A DNA stretch of 64,000 nucleotides from Heligmosomoides polygyrus polygyrus (GCA_947396885.1 OX377202.1:107650221-107714220); one strand, 5' to 3'. Shown: positions 43,856 through 54,839, counted from the stretch's first letter. The notes: a model not told the origin generated them from the sequence alone. Made by a program: numbers and translations.

Positions 43856-44560
43856 GCAATATCAATTGATATTATCGATTTTCAAGGGATTCGCTGTCCT
43901 ACCTAAGTATCGATCTATCAATACGGTATCGATTCATCGACATTACCGGTTTCAACATAGAGAAGAGCAGGGTCATGCCGATATTATGACCATTGTATAG
44001 GCCTACATTCCAGGAACGGAGCAATATCAATTGATATTATCGATTTTCAAGGGATTCGCTGTCCTACCTAAGTATCGATCTATCAATACGGTATCGATTC
44101 ATCGACATTACCGGTTTCAACATAGAGAAGAGCAGGGTCATGCAAATATTATGACCATTGTATAGGCCTACATTCCAGAAACGGAGCAATATCGACTGAT
44201 ATTATCGATTTTCAAGGGATTCGCTGTCCTACCTAAGTATCGATCTATCAATACGGTATCGATTCATCGACATTACCGGTTTCAACATAGAGAAGAGCAG
44301 GGTCATGCAAATATTATGACCATTGTATAGGCCTACATTCCAGAAACGGAGCAATATCGACTGATATTATCGATTTTCAAGGGATTTGCTGTCCTACCTA
44401 AGTATCGATCTATCAATACGATATCGATTAATCGACATTATCGGTTTCCACAGAGAAATGAGCAGGGTTATGCAAATATTATGACCATTGAATAGGCCCA
44501 CATTCCAGGAAGGAAGCAATATCGATCGTTATTATCGATTTTTATGCGGATTTCGTCATA
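43856..44560 (+). repeat. 165-bp tandem repeat, four full units plus partial
   Basis: The anchor GCAATATC recurs at 43,856, 44,021, 44,186, 44,351 and 44,516, always 165 bp apart. Units share TATTATCGATTTTCAAGGGA, AAGTATCGATCTATCAATAC, CATTACCGGTTTCAACATAG and ATTATGACCATTGTATAGGC. Units 1-3 differ by only a few bases, while unit 4 and the partial are more diverged. A 62-codon frame in unit 1 is not conserved as coding. Confidence 0.95.
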
Positions 44561-44689
44561 TGACACGGGAACCGTGGGAAGACAATGGCCCTTGGTCAAA
44601 CTCACGGAAAGTATACGGTATGGACCCGTTGAGCTTCATATGCAGATCTGTCCGAGAAAATTTGAATGCATGGCGTTTGACATTAGTAT

Positions 44690-44785
44690 GACCGGTTGGA
44701 TTAAAGCATGAGAACTGCCAATATTGATTAAGCCGCGCGTTCGATCGATATAGGATCGCGTCACGCTATGACTGAAGTATAAACC
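44690..44785. mobile_element. ATCGAT-core MITE, eroded
   Basis: The core CCAATATTGATTAAGCCGCG...CGATCGATATAGG and right end GACTGAAGTATAAACCC match the family at 31,640 and 47,445. The left end is lost. Confidence 0.55.
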
Positions 44786-44893
44786 CTTCCCAACGCCGAT
44801 AGGTGGCTTTTTCGTTCATAGAGGGTTCCCAAAGAAAAAAGCAGCCTCTACATACAGTCTGGACGCGGGGTCGACCAGGAGATGATCTGGTGC

Positions 44894-45092
44894 ATGTCGC
44901 GAATGTGGACAGCATTAGGAGGTGGGACTGCATCAGCCAATCATAACCAATCACAGGATCGAACGAACACACTCTGGACAATCAGAGCACCAACTGTACA
45001 CGCCCTGCCCGACTGGCGCTCCCATTAGATGCAGCCTGATTGGGTGGCGCGTTCCCCCCCCCACGCCATGCTGCTGCCCACATTCGCGACTA
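44894..45092. mobile_element. MITE-D copy
   Basis: Ends CATGTCGCGAATGTGGACAG and CTGCCCACATTCGCGACTAG, with inner CAGCCAATCAT / GATTGGGTGG blocks. Confidence 0.8.
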
Positions 45093-45193
45093 GGACCGGC
45101 TATTGACGGGCGTTCGTTCAAAGGACACTTCCTGCTCGCAAAGCTGTAGATGTGTGCAGGCGGACACGTCAGAAATGAAGTCGACAGAGGTAT

Positions 45194-45258
45194 GTAGCGG
45201 TGGCGCAGTGGCTAACGTTCTTGACTAGGAAGAGGGCCTAACAGTTCAAGTCTAGTCC
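45194..45258 (+). mobile_element. tRNA-like SINE head
   Basis: AGCGGTGGCGCAGTGGCTAA is a perfect A-box context, and AACAGTTCAAGTCTAG is a B-box-like block 43 bp later. Confidence 0.5.
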
Positions 45259-45259
45259 A

Positions 45260-45885
45260 AAGCCACCTTAGCCGACGCAATTGAGTCTTCGTGAAATCGC
45301 TCCAGAAGTGCAAGAGGCTCTCCAGATTCATGTCAGATGGCACGTGTCGACGAAAACAAGCCATTCGGCACGTGAATGTCCCCCATCTGTCCTCTGAACC
45401 TCCAGTGCACTCGATGGGGTCCCTCTCGAATTCCTGGGAAAGCACCAGAAGGGGGCGATTTGGAATCAGATTACCGAGACGGCAACAAGAGTGCGGGTCT
45501 CTACCATCTTCTGTCCCCCTTAGGGTGAGCGGAGGAGGAAAGAAGACTGGAAGGAAGGCGACGACGACTGAAAAACACGCAATTTTCCTCTCACAACGAA
45601 AAACATTGTGCGTGTGTATGTGTATGTCCGCCGTTCGTCGTCTGTCTGTGTTGACGACGATAATCTGGGAGTTGGATGAACGACTTCAGAGCAACAAAAA
45701 ATAGAATTCATTGGCGTGAACAAGACGAGCACGGCCAAACAACGTTTTCAAAGGGTCAAAGTTGAAGGCACGGCGCAGCCGGGGGTATTGATTGATCCTT
45801 GTATATGCCTTCTATTCCTGTATGACCTCTTATTTAATCAGAAGACAATGAATCGCTTCAAGATTTTCAGAGGATGACGTTGAAT
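45260..45885. other. No gene recognised
   Basis: A 137-codon + frame (45,291-45,704, ATG) has no domain. Its C-terminal part is written by TGTGTATGTGTATG-like sequence, which argues against coding. Confidence 0.35.
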
Positions 45886-45887
45886 GT

Positions 45888-46272
45888 ACTTGTCTACAAT
45901 GTGGCCCGCATGGAGAGACGGTAATGCGTCAGCCAATCAAACCAGCCCTTTACAGGTATCGATTTGATACTGCCGAGGTGCTAAAGTTAAAGGCACGACG
46001 CAAAAATTGAAATTCGAAATACAGAATTGACCAAGCGAGGCACATCTTAGATAGATTTCGGTATTTTTTAAAGATTTAGAGTTGTGGGCAACTTTGGCAC
46101 TGCCAGCTTAAATGGATCCGCTCCCCCTCCCCCCTAATCTATCTCCAAATCGCTCGAATGTTGACTGTTGCAAGCCACAGGCCCGACCACATTCAAAAGG
46201 GTTCCCCGAAGGTGCTTTGATTGGCTGGCGCCTTCTCGCCCCCCCCCCATGTAGGCCACATTGTCGACTAGT
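45888..46272. mobile_element. MITE-C, long variant or interrupted copy
   Basis: Left ACTTGTCTACAATGTGGCCC and right GTAGGCCACATTGTCGACTA are inverted. The inner arms AATGCGTCAGCCAATCA / TGATTGGCTGGCGCC also pair. The 385-bp length implies an insertion of about 200 bp. Confidence 0.65.
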
Positions 46273-46527
46273 ACCAGGGCGGGGGCGTGAGCACCACACC
46301 TTTTCACTGTTCCATGCTCTGTTGCATAGAAATCGCAACAGGGAAGCTCCACCAACAAATAAATAAAATACAAAAATAAAAATGAAATGAAAATAGTGAA
46401 AAACAGAGGATAAAAGAGAGCGTTATACTCCATTCTTACATTAAAAACCGGAATTGGATTTTCTCGTCGTGATTTCAACTGAGCAGAGCGTAGTTAAGTG
46501 AAAGCGTGTACGGCTCACACCTCCACC

Positions 46528-46795
46528 ACTTGTCGGCAATGTGGCCTGCACGAGAAGGCGGGAACGCGCCAGTCAATCAGAGCACCGATGGCACATGCTG
46601 GTCCATATAAGCTACTCGTGCCAAAATGACCCACAACCCGGAATTCCTTCCCTTGCCGCAAACTCTGTACTTTGGATTTTCCTCTATGCAGTTTGTGTTG
46701 CACAGGTGACATCGAGCGGGTCTGCCACCCAGAAGGGCTCCCCTGATTGGCTGACGCATTACTATCTCCTCCTGCAGGCCACATTGCCGACTAGA
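46528..46795. mobile_element. MITE-C variant
   Basis: Left ACTTGTCGGCAATGTGGCCT and right CAGGCCACATTGCCGACTAG are inverted, with inner ACGCGCCAGTCAATCAG / CTGATTGGCTGACGC. Confidence 0.75.
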
Positions 46796-46799
46796 ACCA

Positions 46800-47145
46800 T
46801 TATTCACCTACTTGTCATTGTTCGAAAATATTGACGCGTTTCGCACCCTTGTAAGTTATTATATAGGTCAAACAAGGAGACGTCGATACCATGGATGCGC
46901 CGTGCCTTGTACTTCGGTCCTTCAAAACGGTATTTGGTCTGTATAGCGAATTCTGTAGATCAGTCAATGCTCTAGCTTCCCGGAAGTTCAACTTTAATTC
47001 GTGGACATTTGGAATATAAAAAATAGAAGGCTTTTTCAGCCGTATCGAACCCTAAATCAATCAATAGTGCAGCGCGAAAGATTCGCTTCGTACTGGATCA
47101 AGTATGTATGAGCGTGATGGGGTACGTATGGGAGTAAACCGTTCT
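46800..47145. other. Unassigned; one hairpin motif
   Basis: The recurring hairpin motif occurs at 46,894-46,915 (ATGCG, CCG, TGCCT, then GTACTTC). Nothing else was recognised. Confidence 0.4.
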
Positions 47146-47149
47146 CTTA

Positions 47150-47267
47150 GGCAGGGTTTATACTTCGACGCCGCGTATTGTGGCCATATTGATCGAGCGA
47201 CGCGATCGATCAATTTGGCTACTATACATGCCATCGCGTCGCTCGACGTCGGAAGTATAAACGGGCC
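47150..47267. mobile_element. Harbinger-like MITE, TTA duplication
   Basis: Ends GGCAGGGTTTATACTTCGAC and GTCGGAAGTATAAACGGGCC. TTA at 47,147-47,149 and 47,268-47,270. First of a stack running to about 47,950. Confidence 0.75.
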
Positions 47268-47270
47268 TTA

Positions 47271-47950
47271 GGCGGGATTTATACTCTTTATTGCTGCCAA
47301 TATCGATCGCATACGCTGCCTAATCGATATTGGTAGCATCCATAACGTTGCGCTACCCGATTCTCTTAGGCCTCTGTTATACTCCCGCGGGAGCATCCGC
47401 GGAACGTCCGCGGATTTTGCCGCGGGAGTACAACAGAGGCCTTAGGCTTCATCTTCATTCGCCGCGAGCGGCGAAGTGATGAATAGTGCCAATATCGATT
47501 AGGCGGCGAAGGCGATCGATATTGGTAGCCACCAGGACGCCATGGCGTCGGGTGACTGAAGCATAGATGCCATTTTAACGGTGCGCCATGCGCTGTATTT
47601 CTCAACGTTGTGATTATGGGATGATTGCATAATATACCTAGGCAGTGCTTAGAGCGGTAACTGGTCCTCTTGGGCGGGATCTATACTTCAATACTTATTA
47701 CCCCATCCCAACTAGGAAACCCAACAGGTGATGTTTTGTCTCCACCGTTAAGCTTAAGCGGAAAAGATGGCGGGGAAACCGTGGAGGCCCAAGAAGACGG
47801 ATTTATACTTCAGTCGGAGCGACGAGCGACGAAGAGTTATGAGGGCTAGCAGTATCGATTAGGCGGTACAGACGATCGATATTAACGCTAACTGCTAGAA
47901 CACCGCGTCATTGAGCGACTGAAGTACAGACGCAGGCGTAGGCTCGCTTA
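47271..47950. mobile_element. Stack of four further TTTATACTTC-type MITEs
   Basis: The stack comprises 47,271-~47,350 (right end lost), 47,369-47,441 (a 73-bp near-perfect palindrome, GGCCTCTGTTATACTCCCGC and inverse, TTA on both sides), 47,445-~47,571 and ~47,791-47,935. Successive elements are separated by little more than the shared TTA. Three carry the core AATATCGATTAGGCGGCGAA...CGATCGATATTGG or its inverse. Confidence 0.7.
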
Positions 47951-47984
47951 TCAGCGGCACAGCTGACGGGGACTTGACCTGGAT

Positions 47985-48040
47985 TCGATCCTGGAAGTCA
48001 GCGCCTCTTACGGGTTGCGCCACGATAGAATCATAGACCC
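47985..48040 (-). mobile_element. tRNA-like SINE head (-)
   Basis: On the minus strand ATCGTGGCGCAACCCGTAAG (A-box region) precedes CAGGATCGAATCCAGG (B box) by about 30 bp. This is close to real tRNA spacing, but the acceptor stem does not pair. Confidence 0.5.
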
Positions 48041-48049
48041 TTAATGGTG

Positions 48050-49375
48050 AGGACTGGCTACGCTCTTATTAGCGCAGCGTTACTCTTCAGCACCTTCTGA
48101 TGAACATCAGCAGAGATAGGAAGCACCGATGTAGCTGTAGTTGGGAGCGGTGAGCGAAGACAACTCACCACCCGAACTCGGCAATAATCCGGATTGTTTT
48201 GATGTCTTGAGGTGTTTTTCAGGCGAGTGGCTAGGGATGGAGCGACGTAGGCGACGTCGAAAACAGCCAGGAATATCATTACTCCCAAGGAAAACACATG
48301 AACTCGGTTTCAGAAATCGCCTTCTCATGTGCGCCTGTAGTGGCTCCGGATGGAGAGGCACCTGATGGAGAAGTCACTGTGACCCTCAGAGAACTTCCAT
48401 ACAGGCTAGGACGAAGGACACTAAAGGTTAAACAATGGTAAGGTGTTTGGTCGGTTCACCGAGCGGATTCCAGCGGTAACGTCTTGGTTCATTCCTTTCA
48501 CGTGCCAGAGTGGCCCAGTCCAGGGATCCTCCTCCGTTATCGAAGATAGGGAACGTCAAAGCATTCGTTCAGAGCAGGACATGCATTCAAATAGCCTGGA
48601 AAATATCCTGAGGAAGAAGATGTTTCGACTAACGGCAATTTCAATCTTTTATCCTTCGCAGAAAAGTATGGCACCGATTCATCGACTTTGGAGAAAGACG
48701 GGATTTATACTTCCGCCGCGGAGCTGCGCGGCGGCATGAATGCAATCAATATTGATCGTCTGCTCCCCGCAATCAATATCGAAAAATTTCGTACGCGCTT
48801 TTGTAATCGGACAACTGAAAACCTTCCAAATCGAAACTATAATAGCATCATCCACTATTGTACTTTCAGAGATCTTCAGAGATCGAAGAGAGGTCGAAAA
48901 AACGTTTTTCGCCCAAACTTCGCCCAGGGGGTTATTTGGGGTGATTTTTCGAACAGTTGTTTACTCGAAAGTGCACTACAACGCCAACGAAATCGACCCG
49001 TTGAATGAACATTCAATTACATTCAAAATAGAAATCTAAGTCGTTTACTAGGATTACGCTATCAATCAAATGAAAATCGCGACGAGCTTTTCGAGTGCAT
49101 GGCGCGATCTCATTTTTAGTGCACTAAATGACTGCTTACGCTTTAAAACAAAATTAATTTTATTATTTTCCTTATTTTTTAATAAATTTCAAGCAGCGTA
49201 TTCACTGATTGCTGCAGGTAAATAGAAGAAAAATCAAGGAAAGTAGAAAACTAATTAAAACTGAATTCTCCTTGTACAAAAAATATTCGAGCTTTCTTGG
49301 CAAGTCCCTAGCGCAGTTCGAAAGGCGCTAGTTTTGATTTGAAAGATGTTCAGTTTGATTTCAAAAGCGTCAAGG
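48050..49375. other. No host gene recognised; MITE and AT-rich remnants
   Basis: 48,700-48,790 holds an eroded ATCGAT-core MITE (TTTATACTTCCGCCG, AATCAATATTGATCG...AATCAATATCG). 49,070-49,380 resembles one end of the 22.4-kb foldback (TTTGATTTGAAAGATG, TTGATTTCAAAAGCG). Open frames at 48,141-48,365 and 48,688-49,039 show no domain. Confidence 0.4.
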
Positions 49376-49881
49376 TTGAAGACGTGAATGCAGTATAAAC
49401 GCCGTGTCCGGCGGCAATTAATTTTGCGCGGACGGACAAACGGACAAACGAACAGCCTATCCGATTTATATTTAGCTTCGGTCAGATGATGGTAATTCAG
49501 GGATGCTGGGGTGAGGGCGGAGTAGCCGCAACGAGCGTCCACATCTTACACGAAAAACTCAGAAGACAGCGGCGATAGAATTTCTGTTGAACTACCGGAG
49601 AAAAGCCGGTCACCAGTGAGTGAAATTCCTGTCACCTACAGGTGAATTTCATAGGATGAGAAGTCGCCCTTCTGCTTCACTGCAGGTTCACCAGCCGTTG
49701 AATGCAGTGGTATCAGCTTTCTGTTCCACCATCCCACATAAGCGCCAAGGATCCTAGCTTTAGAGTATAAGTTGCAAATAAATGAATAAATAAATAAATA
49801 TGATAAATGGAAATAAATAAATGAATAAATAAATAATGATAAATCGATATGATAATCATGATGAAGACCTGAGACAGCTAA

Positions 49882-50030
49882 GGGCCTCTTTATGCTTCGT
49901 AACGGGAGCGACAGGGTGAAGGATACGTATCGATCAGTGCTGAGCCGTTGCCTGGGAAAATCGATAGGTATGCTTTGCTTTGTCGCTCCTGTCGCTGGCG
50001 TCGCTCCCGTCGCGGAGTATGAACAGACCC
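49882..50030. mobile_element. PIF/Harbinger-like MITE
   Basis: Starts GGGCCTCTTTATGCTTCG and ends CGGAGTATGAACAGACCC. TAA precedes it, but the right duplication is degenerate. Shares GAAGGATACGTATCGATCAG with 15,735-15,873. Confidence 0.7.
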
Positions 50031-50183
50031 GAAATGACTTGAGACAAATCTGAAAGCTGTGCAAATAGATAGAATACGCTGACGCTCACTTCTTCATAGG
50101 AGACAGCTCTTTCCAGATGCTCTGCTGAGCAACCAGACGGCCACCAAAGCGATTAGAAATCGTACGGTTAACCAGCGTAGGAT

Positions 50184-50530
50184 CTACAGGAAACACACTG
50201 GCCACAGACGGTAGGTTCTCGACCGACTAAGGCGGCCAAAGCCGAAACCCATTGCTGGAAAGGGAATACAGAAAGCAGCGACGGCGGCGGCGGAGGCGCT
50301 GCTGGTGGCGATGGAGGCGATGTTGGCGGCGAAAACAGCAGGGACGACGGTCAGCACCATCAACAGCAAACACGTACACGCAGTTGTAGTAGTGGCGCGG
50401 TGGTGTCGAAAACAACAACAAACAGAGACGGGACGACGAGCGCGCCGGAGACACCAGAAGCGCCTGCGCGCGCGGAGAAATAGGTGAGATGACGACGGGT
50501 TGGTTGGCTGGCGCCGCGCGACACCTGTTG
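50184..50530. other. GC-rich island, possible minus-strand first exon
   Basis: GGCGGCGGCGGAGGCG-type sequence. On the minus strand a frame ending at 50,184 starts with MVLTVVPAVFAANIAS, a possible signal peptide with an alanine-rich continuation, but it lacks any recognised domain. The + strand is open over the same bases. Coding is unproven. Confidence 0.25.
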
Positions 50531-50634
50531 AGTCACAGCGTCTGCACAGTGTCTTCGCTAAAAAGATGGCCGTCTGGTCTCTTTAGCGCTGTGTCGAGTC
50601 TGAGATTACCCTAGCGCTCTGAGGAAGCGTGTTG

Positions 50635-50705
50635 TGTAGCGAAGATGGTTAGCCGCTGGCTGTAACGTGCACCCCGAGTCAATTACAGGTTCGGGTCCGG
50701 GCCAG
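50635..50705 (+). mobile_element. tRNA-like SINE head
   Basis: TGTAGCGAAGATGGTTAGCC (A-box region) and ACAGGTTCGGGTCCGGG (B-box region) lie about 45 bp apart. Confidence 0.5.
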
Positions 50706-51102
50706 GCCAACAAATCTGTCCTCCCATAAGGGGTCTGAATGATTAGGTGCCAGACGTGTCTGGAGCGGATAGTGCAATTAGCATGTCTATTATATGGCCA
50801 CCGCAAGTTGTATACATCAAATAGCAGCTGTAACGTCAAGTGGAAGTACAGGTGCGGGTCAGATCTCAGAAAGTGAGGAACTGGTCCGTTTGTTCGTCCG
50901 CGCGGAATTAACGACACCTGGACAGACTTTGCAGCGTCTGATATCTAATAAAATCATCCGGCCAGCCAACAAACACACCTCTTCGGCCTTAATAAATAAA
51001 TAAATAAACAAATAAACAAACAAACAGAGAGTCTACTGTATGTAAAAGACATCGCTCGTTTGTTCATCCGTCCACACAAAATTAATGGGAACTGGATAGG
51101 TT

Positions 51103-51106
<4 letters not shown>

Positions 51107-51139
<33 letters not shown>
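51107..51139 (+). repeat. (AG)n microsatellite
   Basis: About 15 uninterrupted AG units directly before the TATGTG array. Confidence 0.95.
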
Positions 51140-51142
<3 letters not shown>

Positions 51143-51145
51143 TGT

Positions 51146-51755
51146 GTGTGGGAGCATGTGTGTATGTTTGTATATAAGCATGTGCACGTGTATGTGTGTA
51201 TGTGTATGTGTATGTGTATAAGTATGTGTATGTGTATGTATGTGTGTATATATGCATGTGTATGTGTATGTGTATAAGTATGTGTATGTGTATGTGTGTA
51301 TATATGCATGTGTATGTGTATGTGTATAAGTATGTGTATGTGTATGTGTGTATGTGTGTATATATGCATGTGTATGTGTATGTGTATGTGTGTATAAGTG
51401 TGTGTATGTGTATGTGTATGTGTGTATATGTGTATATATGCATGTGTATGTGTAGGTGTGTATATGTGCATGTGTATTTGTATGTGTAGGTGTTTATGTA
51501 TATGTGTTTGTGTATGTGTTTAAGTATGTGTATGCGTATGTGTATGTGTATGCGTATAATTATGTGTATGTTTATGTGTACATATGCATGTTTGTGTATG
51601 TATTTGTATGTATATGTGTATGTTTATGTGTATGTGCATGTGTATGTGTATGTGTATATGTATATGTGTATAAGTATGTGTATGTGTGTAAATATGCATG
51701 TATACACATACACATACTTATACACATATGTGTATGTGTGTATGTGTGCGTGTGC
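51146..51755 (+). repeat. (TATGTG)n microsatellite, ~610 bp
   Basis: Almost every position fits TATGTG/TGTGTA units, with phrases TATAAGTATGTGTATG and TATATATGCATGTG repeating on a longer scale. Near 51,690-51,730 it turns over into the complementary ACACATAC, forming a small palindrome. The long Met/Tyr/Val/Cys and Tyr/Thr/His frames on both strands are artefacts of this repeat. Confidence 0.95.
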
Positions 51756-51819
51756 GAAAGAGAGTGTGATGAACTAGAACGAATCTACTTACAGACATAG
51801 ATCCTTTTGCAGATAAAAG

Positions 51820-52530
51820 AGTTAGCTCGTCTGTTCGCCCGTCCACGCGAAATTAATGGCCGCTGAACGGCTCGAGAGCATGTGAGATCAACTGAACAAT
51901 CAACCAACCAACACTGACCCTACTATAGAAAATAACTCGTCCGTTTGTCTATGTGATTGTCTGCGTGAAATTAATGGACGCTGGATGGCAGCGTGCACGC
52001 TCGTGTGTTCGCAAAGGGGATTGTCGAACCCCGGTCCTTACCCAGCGACAACGATAGATATCGATTATATCGATCGATATCGATATTGTAAATGAACTCA
52101 TATCGACCTACAGAATCCGCCATTTCCTGCAGGTTGGTGAAGCTACCCAGTGGGAATTCGCACACAGGCCACTCTGAAGGCCAAATCAGCACCCAGGTTG
52201 CCTTCACGAGCGAAATGGAACGTGCGACGGATTCCAAGGTTAGGGGGAGGAGGCAATTTACTGAATAATTTAGGCGTTTCTCAAATTTAAATCCAGATTT
52301 CATTCAGACAATCAACATTGAATTCGCATACGTTTAACAGTAAACTAGATTTCGCTTGTTCGTTTGTCGGTCTGTCTGTCCGCGCCAAATTAATGGCACT
52401 GGAGGCACCGGACGGGCTTTACGACTTAAATACATACAATTTTCAAGAATTTCCAAAGGGTATGAATGTCATGACCGCTAGACGCGCAACATCGCTTGAA
52501 AATCGATAATATCGATCTGTATCGATCGAA
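51820..52530 (+). repeat. Dispersed satellite units
   Basis: Three cores (GCGAAATTAATGGCCGCTGA at 51,848, GTGAAATTAATGGACGCTGG at 51,963, CGCCAAATTAATGGCACTGG at 52,383), each preceded by GTCCGTTTGTCT-like sequence. ATCGATTATATCGATCGATA at 52,062 and GATAATATCGATCTGTATCG at 52,504 are the ATCGAT-type words. Confidence 0.7.
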
Positions 52531-52534
52531 CACA

Positions 52535-53135
52535 CAAGGGTAGATGGTAAGCTGTTAGGGAAGATCTAGAAGGCTGCTCCTTTCTTCTGAAGGCGGAGGA
52601 GGCTTACAAAACAAGTGCAGCTCCCTGCAGCGCAACAATTCCACCCACTCACAGGGCAACGATCGAATTCCACGCACTGGCCGGGAAAACACTGACGTCG
52701 TAAAGTACACACGCACCGGCTGAAAAGCCGAGCGGAGGCCGTTAGATGAAGGTCGCGAGCAGCGTTCCTGGGCGCTGTTTGTGCAGTCTGAGGGCATCGA
52801 ACACCAGGGAACCGTCAGCGGAACGTGCAGGCACGAAGGGTACACCAGTGGCTGTACTTCTACGGTACTTTGCGCAGCCTCTGACCTCTCGTCTGCAGGG
52901 TATTTTCATCTCTGAGTGGTTGAACTAGTACCTTCACAGAGTCAAGGGTGTTTGAATACACGGCGCATTCCAGGGACGATTTGGAAGAGGACTTCTCGTC
53001 AGCCTTGTACAAGACATCGTTATAGCTCCATGTTTAAGCCACCAAATCGCTACCAGCGCAGCAGCCATTACTCTGACAGCTAAGGGGCGTTCCCGCGAGC
53101 GGTCGCGCAGCGTATTGCGCGGCGTCTCACGATGG
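52535..53135. other. No recognised feature
   Basis: Slightly GC-rich. A 96-codon minus frame (52,845 to 52,555) has no domain. Confidence 0.35.
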
Positions 53136-53140
53136 CTTAA

Positions 53141-53275
53141 GCCCAAGTTTATACTAGCACCGTCACGCGGAGCGGCACCACAATCGATTTAGATATCGAT
53201 TTTTCGTGCCGCCCGATCGATATCTATTTCGACTATAGTGCTGCGCTGTGCAGCGGCTTAACTATGAACCAGGGC
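53141..53275. mobile_element. TTTATAC MITE with ATCGAT core, TAA duplication
   Basis: Left GCCCAAGTTTATACTAGC, right CTATGAACCAGGGC. TAA at 53,138-53,140 and 53,276-53,278. The core has AATCGATTTAGATATCGATT and CGATCGATATC. Confidence 0.7.
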
Positions 53276-53278
53276 TAA

Positions 53279-53415
53279 GGGCCCCGTTTTTATACTTCGA
53301 CGCCGAGCGACGCGACGCCACGTATTGTGGCCACATTGATCCAGCAACGCGAACGATCAATTAGGCCCCTATATATGTCTTCGCGTCGCACGGAGTCGAA
53401 AGTATAAATGGGGCC
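53279..53415. mobile_element. GGGCCCCG MITE abutting its neighbour
   Basis: Ends GGGCCCCGTTTTTATACTTC and GAAAGTATAAATGGGGCC. TAA at 53,276-53,278 is shared with the preceding element; the other TAA is 53,416-53,418. Internal ATTGTGGCCACATTGATC...CGATCAATT parallels 47,150-47,267. Confidence 0.8.
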
Positions 53416-53553
53416 TAACAGACGTTCACGAACCATCAAGGAGAGAACTAAAGGCATGGTTCCCCTTGGATGCGCCATGCTTTCAACCTTCATGAGGATT
53501 CAACAGAATTAACAAGGATCGATAACGCTTAGGTTTGTTGCCGTTCTAGGTAG

Positions 53554-53725
53554 TACTGGTCGTTAAAGTGGCCTACATGGCGAGGCGGGGTGCGGAGCAG
53601 TGAATCACAACCAATCAGTGCATCGACCGCACGTCCAAGCCGCCTCTGGGTGGCACAACCTTTCGTTGCGGCCTGATTGGTCAGATGGATCCTCCTTCAC
53701 CATGTAGGCCACATTAACGACCAGT
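53554..53725. mobile_element. MITE-C copy
   Basis: Ends ACTGGTCGTTAAAGTGGCCT and GGCCACATTAACGACCAGT. The interior has ACAACCAATCAGTG and CCTGATTGGTCAG. Confidence 0.85.
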
Positions 53726-53729
53726 GCCC

Positions 53730-54530
53730 CCTTCCTTAAATTTCGCCCTTCAATAAATTAACATTAAAGTTATTTAAAAGACGTTTATTAATAATTATTA
53801 ACGTTTTTATTAATTTACCTTTTTTAGCTTTAAATTTTTATTAATTTAATTTGTTAATAATTATTAACGTTTTTATTAATTGAATTTTTTAATCCAATTT
53901 GGTGTCTAAGAACTGCTGTATCGGACGCGCCGTGTACTCTACATTGCCATAAAATCAGATAAAGGTTTAGAACGTGTTCATGTCTGCACAAGAGCAAATT
54001 TAACCCTTTTGTGATCTGTAACCTATAAATTTAAATAATGCCAAGTGCTTAGATTAGTGTACGCCGTGCACTTTAATTTCTTTAAATATCAAAACAATTT
54101 AGGCATAAAGCGCAGGGTTTTCCTGGGCGGGAAATCTTAGCCGACTCCAGTGAGAAATCTACAGCTACCCTTCCTATCAATCGAAGGACATGACGCTCTT
54201 CGTGCCCATCGAGTGAGTAGGACCCACTGGGCCACTTTGGCACACCACAGGGAGGCACTTCTGACCGTTAGAGGAAATCGACGACCGACGTATAGACAAG
54301 TAATACAGATAATTCTCCAGAAAGGACCCTGCAGGCAAACCCGTAGGTTAGTGATTTGTCCAATTCTGTTCAAAATGGATTTGTCAGGAGTACGCCGCGT
54401 ACTCGACATTGATCTTAAAACGTGGCACGTATTCCGGTCGACAAAAAGGGGAAAGCCCTTCTAAAAGGAGCGCTCAGCCCTAAAGTTTTCTTGAGAGTAA
54501 AATGACACGGTTAAGAGCGGAGACCATGTA
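53730..54530. other. Unassigned; AT-rich short repeats and two hairpin motifs
   Basis: TTAATAATTATTAACGTTTT occurs twice (53,787 and 53,853). The hairpin motif occurs at 53,920-53,945 and, with a fully paired variant stem GTACG-CCG-CGTAC, at 54,389-54,410. GTGGGCCACTTTGGCACACC-like sequence at 54,226 is an inverted SINE A-box phrase also seen near 42,200-42,500. Confidence 0.45.
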
Positions 54531-54535
54531 CAGTT

Positions 54536-54696
54536 CATGTCGTGAATGTGGGCAGCATTGGAAGCGCTCTAGCCAACCATAGCCAGTTAGGGCTCCAACA
54601 AAACACGTCCCCTTTATCTGGCACGCTCATTCAACGCGGCCTGATTAACAGGCACATCCGGCACAGCATCCCAATGCTGCCCACATTCGCGACATG
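54536..54696. mobile_element. MITE-D copy
   Basis: Ends CATGTCGTGAATGTGGGCAG and CTGCCCACATTCGCGACATG. Confidence 0.85.
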
Positions 54697-54839
54697 GATC
54701 GATTCCAGTAGTCGGGTAAATTAAAGCCATGTTTACGCTTCCCTTTGTACGTTCGAACTACTTTTCCAGTGGTGCCCCTCCAATTAGGATCCCTCCAAGT
54801 GGAAGCTGCCATTGCAAGGACAAGTGTGTTCCCAACGTA

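Noticed and set aside
43856..44560. CRISPR array
   Set aside because: Regular 165-bp spacing reflects a tandem satellite with no unique spacers, and the window is eukaryotic.
28771..50705. tRNA genes at positions with A and B box matches
   Set aside because: A and B boxes are present, but acceptor and anticodon stems do not pair convincingly. Several copies are clearly SINE heads.
51033..51800. Long open frames on both strands through the TATGTG tract
   Set aside because: They follow directly from a stop-free hexanucleotide repeat; the peptides are pure low complexity.
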